A stretch of 64,000 bases of DNA. Source: Mucilaginibacter yixingensis. Lineage in GTDB: Bacteria; Bacteroidota; Bacteroidia; Sphingobacteriales; Sphingobacteriaceae. Below are positions 52,234 through 60,789 of this stretch, in pieces (within the stretch, counting starts at the first letter, position 1; each line of letters opens with the position of its first letter). The position numbers and the translations under genes were made by a program. The notes beneath the pieces were generated by a model. It was given only the letters and a program-made list of their open reading frames with translations. It had not been told where the DNA came from and did not search any database. Location: positions 3,100,001-3,164,000 of the forward strand of contig NZ_CP160205.1 in the NCBI RefSeq assembly GCF_041080815.1. Reading direction: 5' to 3'.

Positions 52234-53289
52234 TCAATCATTATAACTCTCTATTGTACGCCAAAACCCTTCTTCAATACCTATAAATGGCACCCAACCT
52301 AAAGTTCTTATCTTATCAATGTCGGGTATTATTTTATGTACCGGACTTTTTAGATACCCCTCCTTTTTCACCTCTTTTCTTATAACCTGTAGGTTTTTTG
52401 ATGGATAAAGTTTCAATAATTTATCAGCTAAATCAACTACAGAACACTCAGCATCTGCATTGCCCATGTTATAAGCATGGCCGTTCTCTCCGTTTAATAA
52501 TATGGTAAAGAAAGCCGTGGTAGCGTCAGACAAATAACAGTAAGCCCGTACGGCCGAACCGTCACTCTTCATAACAATATCGCGGTTATTAATAACATCA
52601 GCTACAAAGTCTGCAAAAACACGTCCATCCTCTAAGTCCATTCCCGGGCCATAAGAGTGAAAAATGCGCACCATGCTTACCGGTACGTGGAACTGATGCA
52701 TCCACGAAACGCACATGGTCTCGCCAAGTCGCTTACTTTCTGCATAACACGACCGCACATTTACCGGATCCAGGTAACCACTATCTGTTTCCTTTATTCG
52801 TCCCACGTCTGCCGGCACAACTCCATAAATCTCACCCGAGCTGAAGTATAAAAATTTCTCAACCCGATGTTTTTCAGCTAGTTTTAGCAAGTTAAGCGTC
52901 CCCTGAACGTTTGCGTTTAAAGTACCTACGGGGTCTGATCCGTAAAATTTGGGACTGGCCTGGCTGGCGGCATGGATAACAAAATGTACATGCTCGTTAA
53001 CGTTTAATTCATCGCAAACATCCTGTACTATTAGCTTGATATCTGGCCGTTGTAGTAAAAGGCCAAACTTTGCTTCGGCTTTGGCTTTACTTCTAACCAG
53101 GGCTAATACAGTTACGTTTGTATTGAAATTATCATTCAGCGCCAACAAAGTATAAACCAGATACGTGGGCAAAAAACCGTTAGCGCCGGTTATCAGCACT
53201 GTTTTACCGGCAAACCTGCTCCATTCCAAATCAGCATGAATGATCTTCTGTAAATCGGCCTCAATTATTTTATTAGAAACGGTGCTCAT
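52234..53289 (-). CDS. NAD-dependent epimerase/dehydratase (extended SDR)
   Basis: This 351-residue extended SDR has the nucleotide motif TVLITGANGFLPTYLVYTLL, serine motif FLYFSSGEIYGVVP, catalytic SCYAESKRLGETMCVSWM (YxxxK) and RIFHSYGPGMDLEDGRVFAD. It belongs to the dTDP-glucose 4,6-dehydratase/UDP-glucuronate decarboxylase branch. Its reaction cannot be fixed from sequence; beside rfbF, rfbG and a split transketolase, reduction or epimerisation of a CDP-sugar derivative is the best reading. Confidence 0.88.
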   Translation of the reverse strand: MSTVSNKIIEADLQKIIHADLEWSRFAGKTVLITGANGFLPTYLVYTLLALNDNFNTNVTVLALVRSKAKAEAKFGLLLQRPDIKLIVQDVCDELNVNEHVHFVIHAASQASPKFYGSDPVGTLNANVQGTLNLLKLAEKHRVEKFLYFSSGEIYGVVPADVGRIKETDSGYLDPVNVRSCYAESKRLGETMCVSWMHQFHVPVSMVRIFHSYGPGMDLEDGRVFADFVADVINNRDIVMKSDGSAVRAYCYLSDATTAFFTILLNGENGHAYNMGNADAECSVVDLADKLLKLYPSKNLQVIRKEVKKEGYLKSPVHKIIPDIDKIRTLGWVPFIGIEEGFWRTIESYND

Positions 53290-53362
53290 TATATACTGTG
53301 TATAAGTTTTAGCTATTTAAGCCATAAGCTAAGCGGCTTTATTGTAAAAACACTATCAGTTT

Positions 53363-54478
53363 TTAGCCTGTTTTTATAATAGCGTAACTTAACTTCTTCT
53401 TTAAGAAAAATCCTTCAAAGTATTTATAAGATAAAACTGAAACTAAGATAGTTACGCCAAAAGTTAACGGATAAAGTAAAACAGGTACCTTAAACTTATA
53501 AACTGCGATTATACAAAGATTGGCAATAAGTACATGGTACATATATATACCATACGATATTTTACCTAAAAAATTAAAGATCGGATACTCAAAATTGACT
53601 ATGCTGGTTTCTTTTCTTACCATGTTGAGAATTATAAATCCATAAATGATGGCATGCAATTCCCAATAAAAGCCTTTTAGCTCCACCGCTGTATATATTA
53701 AAATTATTTCTGTAAAATAAAGCAACAACTGAAACCACCAGCTAATAAAAACCGATTGTTGATTTTTAATATTGTTATTAATGATTGCAAATAAGGCACC
53801 TATTAATAAACAATCAAATTTTAATCCATAAATAATAAAAACGGCTATTTTTTGATATAGAGGCCGGGTACAGTATCCATGATCAAGCAGATACACAGCC
53901 CCACCGCATATTGCAAGATATATGAGCATAAAGCTTACAATAAAATAGACAATACCTCTGGTTTTAAACTTATTAACAACAAATGGCCAGCATAAATAAA
54001 AATATTCTTCTACACCAATAGACCATGATTGAGCACAATACACCACAGGGCCGATGAGATAGGCTTGTATATGCGGCAAAAACAGCAGATATAGTATAAT
54101 GTTTAATATGAGTTGTGGGCGGGATGAAACAAAAGGCGGCCCAACCTGCAATTGATGAATAAATGGAGTTATGAAAAAGGCGATTAAAAATACAAGGAAA
54201 TACACCGGCCATATTCTTAAAACCCGGCGCATCAAAAATTTTTTTACCGGTATCTTTTTCACTAGCTTTTGTTCAATAAACAGCAAAGATGTTATCAAAA
54301 AGCCGCTTAACACAAAAAAAACATCTACACCCAATTTACCAATCAGTTGCACCGCCTCATGGTGCCAGATATTAGGATAACCCTTTGTAGATTTAAGTTG
54401 TTCTGTATGATGGATTACAACTATCAATGCAGTAAGGCCTCGTAAAAAATTAAGATTAGGGTAGTGTACCTTCTCCAT
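53363..54478 (-). CDS. Acyltransferase family 3 (OafA/YrhL-like) O-acyltransferase
   Basis: This 371-residue membrane protein has about ten helices and the family motifs LNFLRGLTALIVVIHHTEQL (Arg and His), LGVDVFFVLSGFLITSLLF and SWSIGVEEYFYLCWPFVVNK. It probably adds acetyl or a related acyl group to the lipid-linked glycan at the inner membrane. It is placed between the SDR and rfbG genes. Confidence 0.92.
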   Translation of the reverse strand: MEKVHYPNLNFLRGLTALIVVIHHTEQLKSTKGYPNIWHHEAVQLIGKLGVDVFFVLSGFLITSLLFIEQKLVKKIPVKKFLMRRVLRIWPVYFLVFLIAFFITPFIHQLQVGPPFVSSRPQLILNIILYLLFLPHIQAYLIGPVVYCAQSWSIGVEEYFYLCWPFVVNKFKTRGIVYFIVSFMLIYLAICGGAVYLLDHGYCTRPLYQKIAVFIIYGLKFDCLLIGALFAIINNNIKNQQSVFISWWFQLLLYFTEIILIYTAVELKGFYWELHAIIYGFIILNMVRKETSIVNFEYPIFNFLGKISYGIYMYHVLIANLCIIAVYKFKVPVLLYPLTFGVTILVSVLSYKYFEGFFLKKKLSYAIIKTG

Positions 54479-54487
54479 ACTAATCTG

Positions 54488-55564
54488 TCAGGCTAAAAAC
54501 TGACCTATCTGTTGTTCTGTAAATTTTATTATATGTTGCCGATGCTCATAAAATTGTTTATACCACTGTATGGTATTTTCTACTGCCTCTAAAGCATTAT
54601 ATTGAGGCAACCAGCTTAATTGCCCGGCGGCTCTATTAATATCTAATTTAAGCAACCCTGCCTCATGCGGCTGATTGGGACTTTGATTAATAAAATACTC
54701 ACCGCTTCCCCAAGCCTGGATAGCCATTTCAACCATCTTGCTCACTGGCAACGCATCCGTTACCACGGGACCAAAGTTATAAGCCTGTGCAAACTGTTGG
54801 GGATGAGTATTTAATTTTGCGCCCAATAGCAGATAACCTCCCAGCGGTTCCATCACATGCTGCCATGGCCGCACCGCATCAGGGTTACGTATCTCAATAC
54901 GTTCATTACCAATCAGCGCCCTGACAATATCGGGTATCAATCTGTCTTTAGACCAATCACCCCCGCCTATTACATTGCCTGCCCGCCCTACCGCAATGGC
55001 CTTTTGATGCTGCTGATAGGTATTGATATTGAAAAATGAGTTACGATACGAATCTATAACCAACTCTGCACAGGCTTTGCTGGCGCTGTAAGGGTCATAT
55101 CCGCCTAAACGATCCTCTTCATGATAGGGTCGCTCCCATTCGTAATTATGATACACTTTATCTGTTGTGATGAGTACACAGTCACAACGCTTGTTGAGTT
55201 GTGCCACCGCGTCCAGCAGATTAGCGGTACCTATGGCATTAACCTCAAAAGTTTCGGCAGGTTTTTGGTAGGACAAGCGCACCAAAGGTTGTGCCGCCAG
55301 ATGAAAAATAAAATCAGGCTGAAAATTTAAAACCGCGGCTTTCAGGCCTGCACTATCGCGCAGATCGGCAATTACAGAATGACATAAACTATCGCCTTGC
55401 AATACTTCATATAAGTTGGGTTGTTGTAGCGGTTCAAGCGCATATCCCATTATTTCCGCTCCCAACATGTGCAATATTTTCAGGAGCCAAGCGCCTTTAA
55501 AACCTGTGTGCCCCGTAAGAAAAACCTTTTTGCCGGCGTATACGCGTTTTAGTTCATTAATCAT
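54488..55564 (-). CDS. rfbG: CDP-glucose 4,6-dehydratase
   Basis: This 358-residue SDR has GKKVFLTGHTGFKGAWLLKI near the N-terminus, ITTDKVYHNYEWERPYHEED, LGGYDPYSASKACAELVIDS (catalytic YxxxK) and GRAGNVIGGGDWSKDRLIPD. It oxidises and dehydrates CDP-D-glucose to CDP-4-keto-6-deoxy-D-glucose. It is 2 bases downstream of the rfbF stop. No rfbH (3-dehydratase) is present, so the classical 3,6-dideoxyhexose path is not completed here. Confidence 0.96.
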   Translation of the reverse strand: MINELKRVYAGKKVFLTGHTGFKGAWLLKILHMLGAEIMGYALEPLQQPNLYEVLQGDSLCHSVIADLRDSAGLKAAVLNFQPDFIFHLAAQPLVRLSYQKPAETFEVNAIGTANLLDAVAQLNKRCDCVLITTDKVYHNYEWERPYHEEDRLGGYDPYSASKACAELVIDSYRNSFFNINTYQQHQKAIAVGRAGNVIGGGDWSKDRLIPDIVRALIGNERIEIRNPDAVRPWQHVMEPLGGYLLLGAKLNTHPQQFAQAYNFGPVVTDALPVSKMVEMAIQAWGSGEYFINQSPNQPHEAGLLKLDINRAAGQLSWLPQYNALEAVENTIQWYKQFYEHRQHIIKFTEQQIGQFLA

Positions 55565-55566
55565 TA

Positions 55567-56340
55567 TTACCAGATTTTCCAGGGTGCACGGCCATTATCC
55601 CACATTGCATTCAAATCATACTTATCTTTCAGAGTATCCATAGGCTGCCAAAAACCATGATGCCTGTAAGCACTCATCCTGCCGGTTTGTGCAATCTTTT
55701 CTAATGGCTCCCGCTCCCAGATGGTGGCATCTCCATGATTAATAAAATCAAAAACCTGTGGCTCGCAAACAAAAAATCCGCCGTTAATCCATGAGCCGTC
55801 ACCCTTGGGTTTTTCTATAAATGAGTTTACTTTATCGCCAGGTCCCATGTTCAACGCACCAAATTTACCCGAGGGCTGTATGGCCGTAACCGTAAGCAGA
55901 TTATTATTTTGCTGATGATACTCCATCAACTGACTGACATTGATATCTGCCACGCCATCACCATAAGTAAGCATAAAAGGCTCATTGCCAATATGGGGTT
56001 GTATGCGCTTAATACGGCCACCGGTCATAGAGTCATTACCTGTATCAACCAGGGTAATCCTCCATGGCTCGGCTTGTGAATCGTGCACCTCTACTGAATT
56101 ATTTTTTAAGTCGATGGTTACATCAGACTTGTGGAGGAAATAATTGGAGAAAAACTCCTTGATGATGTACCCTTTGTAACCGAGACAAATCACAAAATCA
56201 TTAAAGCCGTAGGCCGAATAGATTTTCATGATATGCCACAAAATGGGCATACCTCCAATTTCAACCATCGGTTTGGGTTTGATCCCGGTTTCTTCAGATA
56301 GCCTGGTGCCAAGGCCACCGGCAAGCAGTACAACTTTCAT
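55567..56340 (-). CDS. rfbF: Glucose-1-phosphate cytidylyltransferase
   Basis: This 257-residue nucleotidyltransferase begins MKVVLLAGGLGTRLSEETG and continues IKPKPMVEIGGMPILWHIMK; LTYGDGVADINVSQLMEYHQ and FVCEPQVFDFINHGDATIWE are typical of RfbF. It forms CDP-glucose from glucose-1-phosphate and CTP. It is the most upstream gene of the EPS locus, so the main promoter probably lies in 56341-56530. Confidence 0.97.
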   Translation of the reverse strand: MKVVLLAGGLGTRLSEETGIKPKPMVEIGGMPILWHIMKIYSAYGFNDFVICLGYKGYIIKEFFSNYFLHKSDVTIDLKNNSVEVHDSQAEPWRITLVDTGNDSMTGGRIKRIQPHIGNEPFMLTYGDGVADINVSQLMEYHQQNNNLLTVTAIQPSGKFGALNMGPGDKVNSFIEKPKGDGSWINGGFFVCEPQVFDFINHGDATIWEREPLEKIAQTGRMSAYRHHGFWQPMDTLKDKYDLNAMWDNGRAPWKIW

Positions 56341-56395
56341 TTAGTAGATTTTTGACAAAACATATCACTTCCCCGGCTGGCCGGTTATTATAATT

Positions 56396-56422
56396 ATGGC
56401 TGATGACAATCAGCCATTTTTT
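56396..56422 (+). terminator. Terminator-like hairpin upstream of hscB
   Basis: ATGGCTGAT-GACA-ATCAGCCAT is an exact 9-bp stem followed by six Ts on the plus strand. No plus-strand gene ends nearby, so its role is unclear. It could stop antisense or read-through transcription. Confidence 0.6.
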
Positions 56423-56499
56423 CATAAATACCTGATGATGTTTTTGTTATCTATAAAAAAGACTCAAAAACAACCAACTCTATGTCTCCCTGCGCCTTA

Positions 56500-56507
56500 C
56501 AAATGTA
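56500..56507 (-). promoter_or_regulatory. Candidate -7 element for the EPS operon (rfbF)
   Basis: Minus-strand TACATTTG fits TAnnTTTG. It is about 160 bases before the rfbF ATG; the expected TTTG -33 element is not evident at the right distance, so this is a weak candidate. Confidence 0.3.
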
Positions 56508-56585
56508 ATGACCGATTGTTAATATGAAGAACACGACTTATACAATTGTCTGTTTTTTATAAAAAATCAGTGCAAGACGGTATTA

Positions 56586-56617
56586 TTGCCGCCAATGAAT
56601 TAAAATGCCGAAATTTG
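56586..56617 (+). promoter_or_regulatory. hscB promoter candidate, TTG-N21-GAAATTTG
   Basis: The -33 TTG (56586-56588) and the -7-like GAAATTTG (56610-56617) are spaced 21 bases apart; GA replaces TA. The start would be near 56624, 16 bases before the hscB ATG. Confidence 0.5.
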
Positions 56618-56639
56618 CAGCTGTTAAATATAGTTTCTC

Positions 56640-57170
56640 ATGATCAACTACTTTGAATTTTACGATATACCTGAATCATTTAACCCCGACGAAGCACTCC
56701 TGAAAAAAAAATTCTATGCGCTGAGCAAACAATATCATCCTGACTTTTATGCTACCGAAAGCGACGAACGCCAGCAGGAAATTCTGGAACTTTCTACCAT
56801 CAACAACAAGGCTTACCATACCCTTAACGATCCAAATAAGCGACTGGAATACATTTTACGTGCCCACGGACTGGTAAATGAGGGCGCAAAACCACAATTG
56901 CCCGCAGATTTTTTAATGGAAATGATGGACATTAATGAGCGACTGATGGAAGTGGATGATGCCGAAACGCTGGCCAGCATAAGTGCTGAGGCTCTGGCTG
57001 TTGAAGACGACCTAAGCAAGCAATTAGCCGTACTTACCCACAACTTTGACCAGCTAGATGACGACACCGCACGAGAGGATCGGCTAAATAAAATTGCAGA
57101 AATTTACTATAGACAAAAATATTTGTTGCGGATTAAAGAGAGTTTAGATACATTTGCAGCCCGGTTCTGA
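56640..57170 (+). CDS. hscB: Fe-S cluster co-chaperone HscB
   Basis: This 176-residue protein has an N-terminal J domain (NYFEFYDIPESFNPDEALLK, the HPD motif in KQYHPDFYATESDE, then TLNDPNKRLEYIL) and the C-terminal HscB helical domain (LPADFLMEMMDINERLMEVD, the ISU-binding region). It delivers IscU to HscA in iron-sulfur cluster assembly. It stands alone, directly ahead of tRNA-Leu(CAA), with 22 bases between them. Confidence 0.95.
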   Translation: MINYFEFYDIPESFNPDEALLKKKFYALSKQYHPDFYATESDERQQEILELSTINNKAYHTLNDPNKRLEYILRAHGLVNEGAKPQLPADFLMEMMDINERLMEVDDAETLASISAEALAVEDDLSKQLAVLTHNFDQLDDDTAREDRLNKIAEIYYRQKYLLRIKESLDTFAARF

Positions 57171-57192
57171 AAGGAACACTACCGAACCAGTT

Positions 57193-57276
57193 GCCCAGAT
57201 GGCGGAATCGGTAGACGCGTTGGTCTCAAACACCAATGGCTGCAAGGCCGTGCCGGTTCGACCCCGGCTCTGGGTA
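57193..57276 (+). tRNA. tRNA-Leu, anticodon CAA
   Basis: The 5' acceptor strand GCCCAGA pairs with TCTGGGT (first pair G-U). The anticodon stem TTGGT/ACCAA encloses CTCAAAC, giving anticodon CAA (reads UUG). A long variable arm (TGGCTGCAAGGCCG) and the T arm GGTTCGACCCC are present, as in class II tRNA-Leu. CCA is not encoded. Confidence 0.96.
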
Positions 57277-57282
57277 CTGAAG

Positions 57283-57315
57283 GAAACAACCACATGTGGT
57301 TGTTTTCTTTTTTTA
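57283..57315 (+). terminator. Terminator after tRNA-Leu(CAA)
   Basis: GAAACAACCACA pairs with TGTGGTTGTTTTC, followed by a run of seven Ts. It ends the hscB/tRNA transcript. Confidence 0.9.
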
Positions 57316-57516
57316 TGGCCATAAAAATCTCAGCATAGGTGATTTTGAACCATATAACCACAAAAAAACTGTAAATCAATTAATTAAAACCAATACTACA
57401 GTCAGGTTTAATAGCCAATCGGTCTTTCTACACGGGCAGTGTTACGTTTTGTGCCTTGCTGATATATGGCATTGCTGCAGCAAAAACACAAAGTATCCTT
57501 ATAAGGAATTGTATTC

Positions 57517-59085
57517 TCATTGTTTTTCTTTCAAATGAGCAGGTAAGAGGTTACCGGCTGTTACAATGTTGCTACTGTTATTTGCTCCCACAAAAGCCCC
57601 GGCGTTACCCGCAGCCTTATTGTTACTGATATTGGCGCCGTTTACATTGTTCAGGCTGATAATGGCCTGGCTGCCATTGGTTGAAGGTATATTACAAGCA
57701 CTGATGCTGAGATTCTTACCATCTTCAAAAATTATTGCGGGGCGCATATCATTATTTTTAAGACTAAAGTTGACATTCTTCAACGTTACTCCCTCTACAT
57801 GCCGCGCCCACAAGCCATATGCCGGTATAGTTGGGCCGAAAGTTTTTACTTCCGGGTATTTATCAATGGCCTCAGGTACGGTAACAGCTGCATCTGGCAA
57901 CGTACCGCCACCCGCCAGCTGGATCTCAATATCCTGAAGTACAAGCCCCTTTACAGGATGCCCAGGCACACCGGTGATCAATACCCCTGACGGCGGTTTT
58001 AATTGGGCGGTATCTGCCGCCTGTGCCTTTATGTTACGAATAATCACATCTTGCAGCATTCCGGTCGGTTGCTGCGTATCCTTTTCTTTGCGGAAAACAC
58101 TTAGACGCGAGCCTAAACGGATCAAAATTGGTGTCTTTACGTTCACCATCGTAATATCCGATATCGTTATCCGCTGCAAGTGCGCACCATCTACAGAAAG
58201 AAGTTTGATGCCCCCGTTATTGGTATCATAGATATAACAATTACTGATGCTGATATCCTGAAATGCAGCCATAGATTCGGTCCCCATTTTGATGGCGCCT
58301 TGTCCGCTTTTTAATTTCAAGTTGCTAACCGTAATGTTGCTGCAGGGCATTTTACTGGATGTGGTTTTGAAACACAGCGCATCATCGCCGCTTTCCACAT
58401 CGCAGTTTTTGATGATTACCCGTTGGCACCCATCAACATCAATCCCATCGTTATGCGCCACCCCCCGGCTTTGGATCTTGATATCATGAATGCTCACATC
58501 CCGGCACTGGAAATAGTGCGATGTCCAGGCAGCGGCATATTTTAAAGTTACACCGCTTACCTGCACCTGCTCGCAACGTACCAGGCGCAATAAAAACGGT
58601 CGTCGCCCCCAGCGCTGGCCTTCCGGACGGGTATCTGTGAGTATTTGCCGCTCTTTCAGCTCTGATCCACGGCCGTCAATCACCCCCTCGCCTTCTATAC
58701 CAATGTTTTTAACATCCACGCCAACCACTAATGCCCACCCCACATGAATACCCAAACCTTCTGTAAACGGATCAAGATTCTGGTAATCATTCACATCCGT
58801 ACTACCCAACAATACTGCGCCCTTCTGCAAACTCAGCGTCACGTTATTTTTCAGAGCGATGGTACCCGACAGGAATTGCCCACCCGGAAAAATGACCTTA
58901 CCACCACCCGTCGCCGCGCAATGATCAATGGCCTTCTGTATAGCTGCCGAGTTGAGCGTCTTGCCATCGCCAACGGCACCGAATTTTACAATATCAGTGT
59001 CATTTGCCCGACACAATGCCGGACAAAGCAGCACGCCCAGCAGGCACAGGGCCAGCCAGGCGCGCTTTTCGTTACTTCTTTGCAT
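57517..59085 (-). CDS. GH28 glycosidase (polygalacturonase family)
   Basis: With the ATG at 59085 (MQRSNEKRAWLALCLLGVLL) the protein has 522 residues and a signal peptide; the 24 codons upstream lie within the preceding gene. It has a parallel beta-helix with GH28 active-site motifs: VAHNDGIDVDGCQ (Asp), VESGDDALCFKTT (two Asp) and KSGQGAIKMGTES in the place of the usual GHG. The N-terminus has FGAVGDGKTLNSAAIQKAI. It acts on pectic backbone or rhamnogalacturonan in the periplasm. The start overlaps the end of the GH105 gene by 14 bases. Confidence 0.92.
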   Translation of the reverse strand: MQRSNEKRAWLALCLLGVLLCPALCRANDTDIVKFGAVGDGKTLNSAAIQKAIDHCAATGGGKVIFPGGQFLSGTIALKNNVTLSLQKGAVLLGSTDVNDYQNLDPFTEGLGIHVGWALVVGVDVKNIGIEGEGVIDGRGSELKERQILTDTRPEGQRWGRRPFLLRLVRCEQVQVSGVTLKYAAAWTSHYFQCRDVSIHDIKIQSRGVAHNDGIDVDGCQRVIIKNCDVESGDDALCFKTTSSKMPCSNITVSNLKLKSGQGAIKMGTESMAAFQDISISNCYIYDTNNGGIKLLSVDGAHLQRITISDITMVNVKTPILIRLGSRLSVFRKEKDTQQPTGMLQDVIIRNIKAQAADTAQLKPPSGVLITGVPGHPVKGLVLQDIEIQLAGGGTLPDAAVTVPEAIDKYPEVKTFGPTIPAYGLWARHVEGVTLKNVNFSLKNNDMRPAIIFEDGKNLSISACNIPSTNGSQAIISLNNVNGANISNNKAAGNAGAFVGANNSSNIVTAGNLLPAHLKEKQ

Positions 59086-60310
59086 TTTTATCACTCTTTT
59101 CAAAACGCAACATCTCGCTACCGGCCAGCAGGAACGGACCGAGACCATGGGTATCATTCAACTCCTTCGGACGGGTGTAATAAAACGCAATAGCCTCATC
59201 CATATTAGTGCCAATGCACACGTCCTGCAGTTCGCCATCAGCGGTTAGTTTGGCGGCTAAGCCTTTCCAGCCTTCGCGGGCAATAGATATGTATTTGGCA
59301 GGTATCCAACCTTCGTTAACGGCACGGGCCACCGCGTAAGTATACATTGCTGTCACTGATGATTCTAAATATGAATCTGGTTTATCCAGCAATTGGTGCC
59401 ACAAACCGGTTTGATCCTGATAACGGGCAAAACCTACAATCTGGCGCAGCAGTAGTTTAATCAGCTCCGCACGTTTAGGGTGATTGGCAGGCAGGTTGGC
59501 CAATAGCTCTGTTTGTGCAACGGCCAACCAACCATTAGCGCGGCCCCAATGCCCTACCCCATTCATATCTACATCGGTATAGTAATTATGCCAGAAAAGG
59601 CCGCTCGGTGCATCATATAGGTAATGATTAAAATTTTCTACCTGCTTAATGGCATCATCAAAATATTTTTTATCGCCGGTAAGCTTACCCATACGTGCCA
59701 GGAATGGTACGCTCATATACAAATCATCAGCCCATAAGGTGTTGGTGCGTGGCTGCGGGCGGCAAAGCGTACCATCAGCCAAACGCAATTGCTTAGTAAG
59801 AATATAGTTTGCTGCACGATCAAGATAGGCGCGATAATCTGCACGATTATCAAAAGCATAAACATCCATTAACCCGGCCGACATGGCGCCGCAGGCATCC
59901 AGGTTACCCATACTGTACACCGCACCATATTCTACCTTGGGTGTTTTGGCTTTGTACAGGGTCTCAAAATATGGCAGGTTATCAAAAATAAAGGCATAGT
60001 TGTGCCTGCTGTAATCAGAATACTTTTTATCGCCCAAAACCTGTGCTGCACGCATCATGCCGGTGGCCAGCACCCCGTTGGGGTACATCCATTTATTATA
60101 GCGACTATCAGCCTTAACATCGGGCGATGACGCCAGACCTTTGGTAGTGGCCACCGTTTCTTTAGTAGTGGTGTTAACAAATTTAAATGTTGTACCGGCC
60201 ACAACATGATCGGCAAGGCGGCGCACCATCTCCTCAGTATTAGTAGCGGGCGATTGCGCAAATACTGTTACAGAGCAGGCCATGAGCAGTAAAGAGAATA
60301 TTTTTTTCAT
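59072..60310 (-). CDS. GH88/GH105 unsaturated rhamnogalacturonyl (glucuronyl) hydrolase
   Basis: ATG at 60310 (MKKIFSLLLMACSVTVFAQ) gives 412 residues with a signal peptide; the longer frame adds 13 residues without family support. Motifs match those of the paralogue at 8782: YNKWMYPNGVLATGMMRAAQ, MGNLDACGAMSAGLMDVYAF, ADDLYMSVPFLARMGKLTGD and HWGRANGWLAVAQTELLANL. It removes unsaturated uronic acid from oligosaccharides released by lyases. It is encoded between the cytochrome c and GH28 genes in the pectin locus. Confidence 0.94.
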   Translation of the reverse strand: MKKIFSLLLMACSVTVFAQSPATNTEEMVRRLADHVVAGTTFKFVNTTTKETVATTKGLASSPDVKADSRYNKWMYPNGVLATGMMRAAQVLGDKKYSDYSRHNYAFIFDNLPYFETLYKAKTPKVEYGAVYSMGNLDACGAMSAGLMDVYAFDNRADYRAYLDRAANYILTKQLRLADGTLCRPQPRTNTLWADDLYMSVPFLARMGKLTGDKKYFDDAIKQVENFNHYLYDAPSGLFWHNYYTDVDMNGVGHWGRANGWLAVAQTELLANLPANHPKRAELIKLLLRQIVGFARYQDQTGLWHQLLDKPDSYLESSVTAMYTYAVARAVNEGWIPAKYISIAREGWKGLAAKLTADGELQDVCIGTNMDEAIAFYYTRPKELNDTHGLGPFLLAGSEMLRFEKSDKNAKK

Positions 60311-60358
60311 TATTGAATATTTTAAAATGACTTGATCGTTATCGTTCAAAAAGACTTA

Positions 60359-60781
60359 CTATTTTTTGTTTGCCGCACGTGCGGTCTTTACCTGAGCCAC
60401 GGTAACAGGCGCTGCCTTATTGCCAAAATTGCGGCGAACATAGGTGAGCACATCAGCAATTTGCTGATCGGTCAGAAAGTTATGTGGCGGCATGTTGTTG
60501 GAGTACGACTCGCCATCTATATCCACATTTTGCATAAAGCCGTTCAATACCACTTTGATGAGCTTGCGGCTATCGCCCAGTACGTAGGTTGTTTTGATCA
60601 GCGGCGGATTCATGTTGGGTACCCCACCCCCGTCAGCCTGGTGGCAGGAAAGACAGTATTGCGTGTACACTTGTTGCCCGCGTGCTATAGAAGCTGCTGG
60701 CGATGGAGCTGTTTTAGTTTTTTTTTGCGCCATAACAAATAAGGGCGCCATTAATAAAAGCAGGACAAATATTCTTTTCAT
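60359..60781 (-). CDS. Secreted cytochrome c
   Basis: This 140-residue protein has a signal peptide (residues 1-18, ending FVMAQ), the heme-binding motif CLSCH (QYCLSCHQADGGG) and the distal methionine region NNMPPHNFLTDQQIADVLTY. It is a class I-type cytochrome domain (Cytochrom_CBB3-like). The gene is 8 bases downstream of the PQQ-type dehydrogenase stop, so it is likely the electron acceptor of that enzyme. Confidence 0.93.
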   Translation of the reverse strand: MKRIFVLLLLMAPLFVMAQKKTKTAPSPAASIARGQQVYTQYCLSCHQADGGGVPNMNPPLIKTTYVLGDSRKLIKVVLNGFMQNVDIDGESYSNNMPPHNFLTDQQIADVLTYVRRNFGNKAAPVTVAQVKTARAANKK

Positions 60782-60789
60782 TGATGTGG

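Larger units (their letters stand above)
56341..56639. other. 299-bp region between divergent rfbF and hscB
   Basis: No gene is seen. It contains a terminator-like hairpin (56396-56422), a small palindrome CCGGCTGGCCGG (56373-56384), a minus-strand TACATTTG (56500-56507) that could be the EPS operon -7 element, and a good promoter for hscB (56586-56617). Confidence 0.6.

Noticed and set aside
57179..57379. Minus-strand 66-codon frame
   Set aside because: It overlaps tRNA-Leu(CAA) and its terminator on the opposite strand.
58744..59193. Plus-strand 149-codon frame
   Set aside because: It is antisense to the GH28/GH105 boundary and has no recognised domain.
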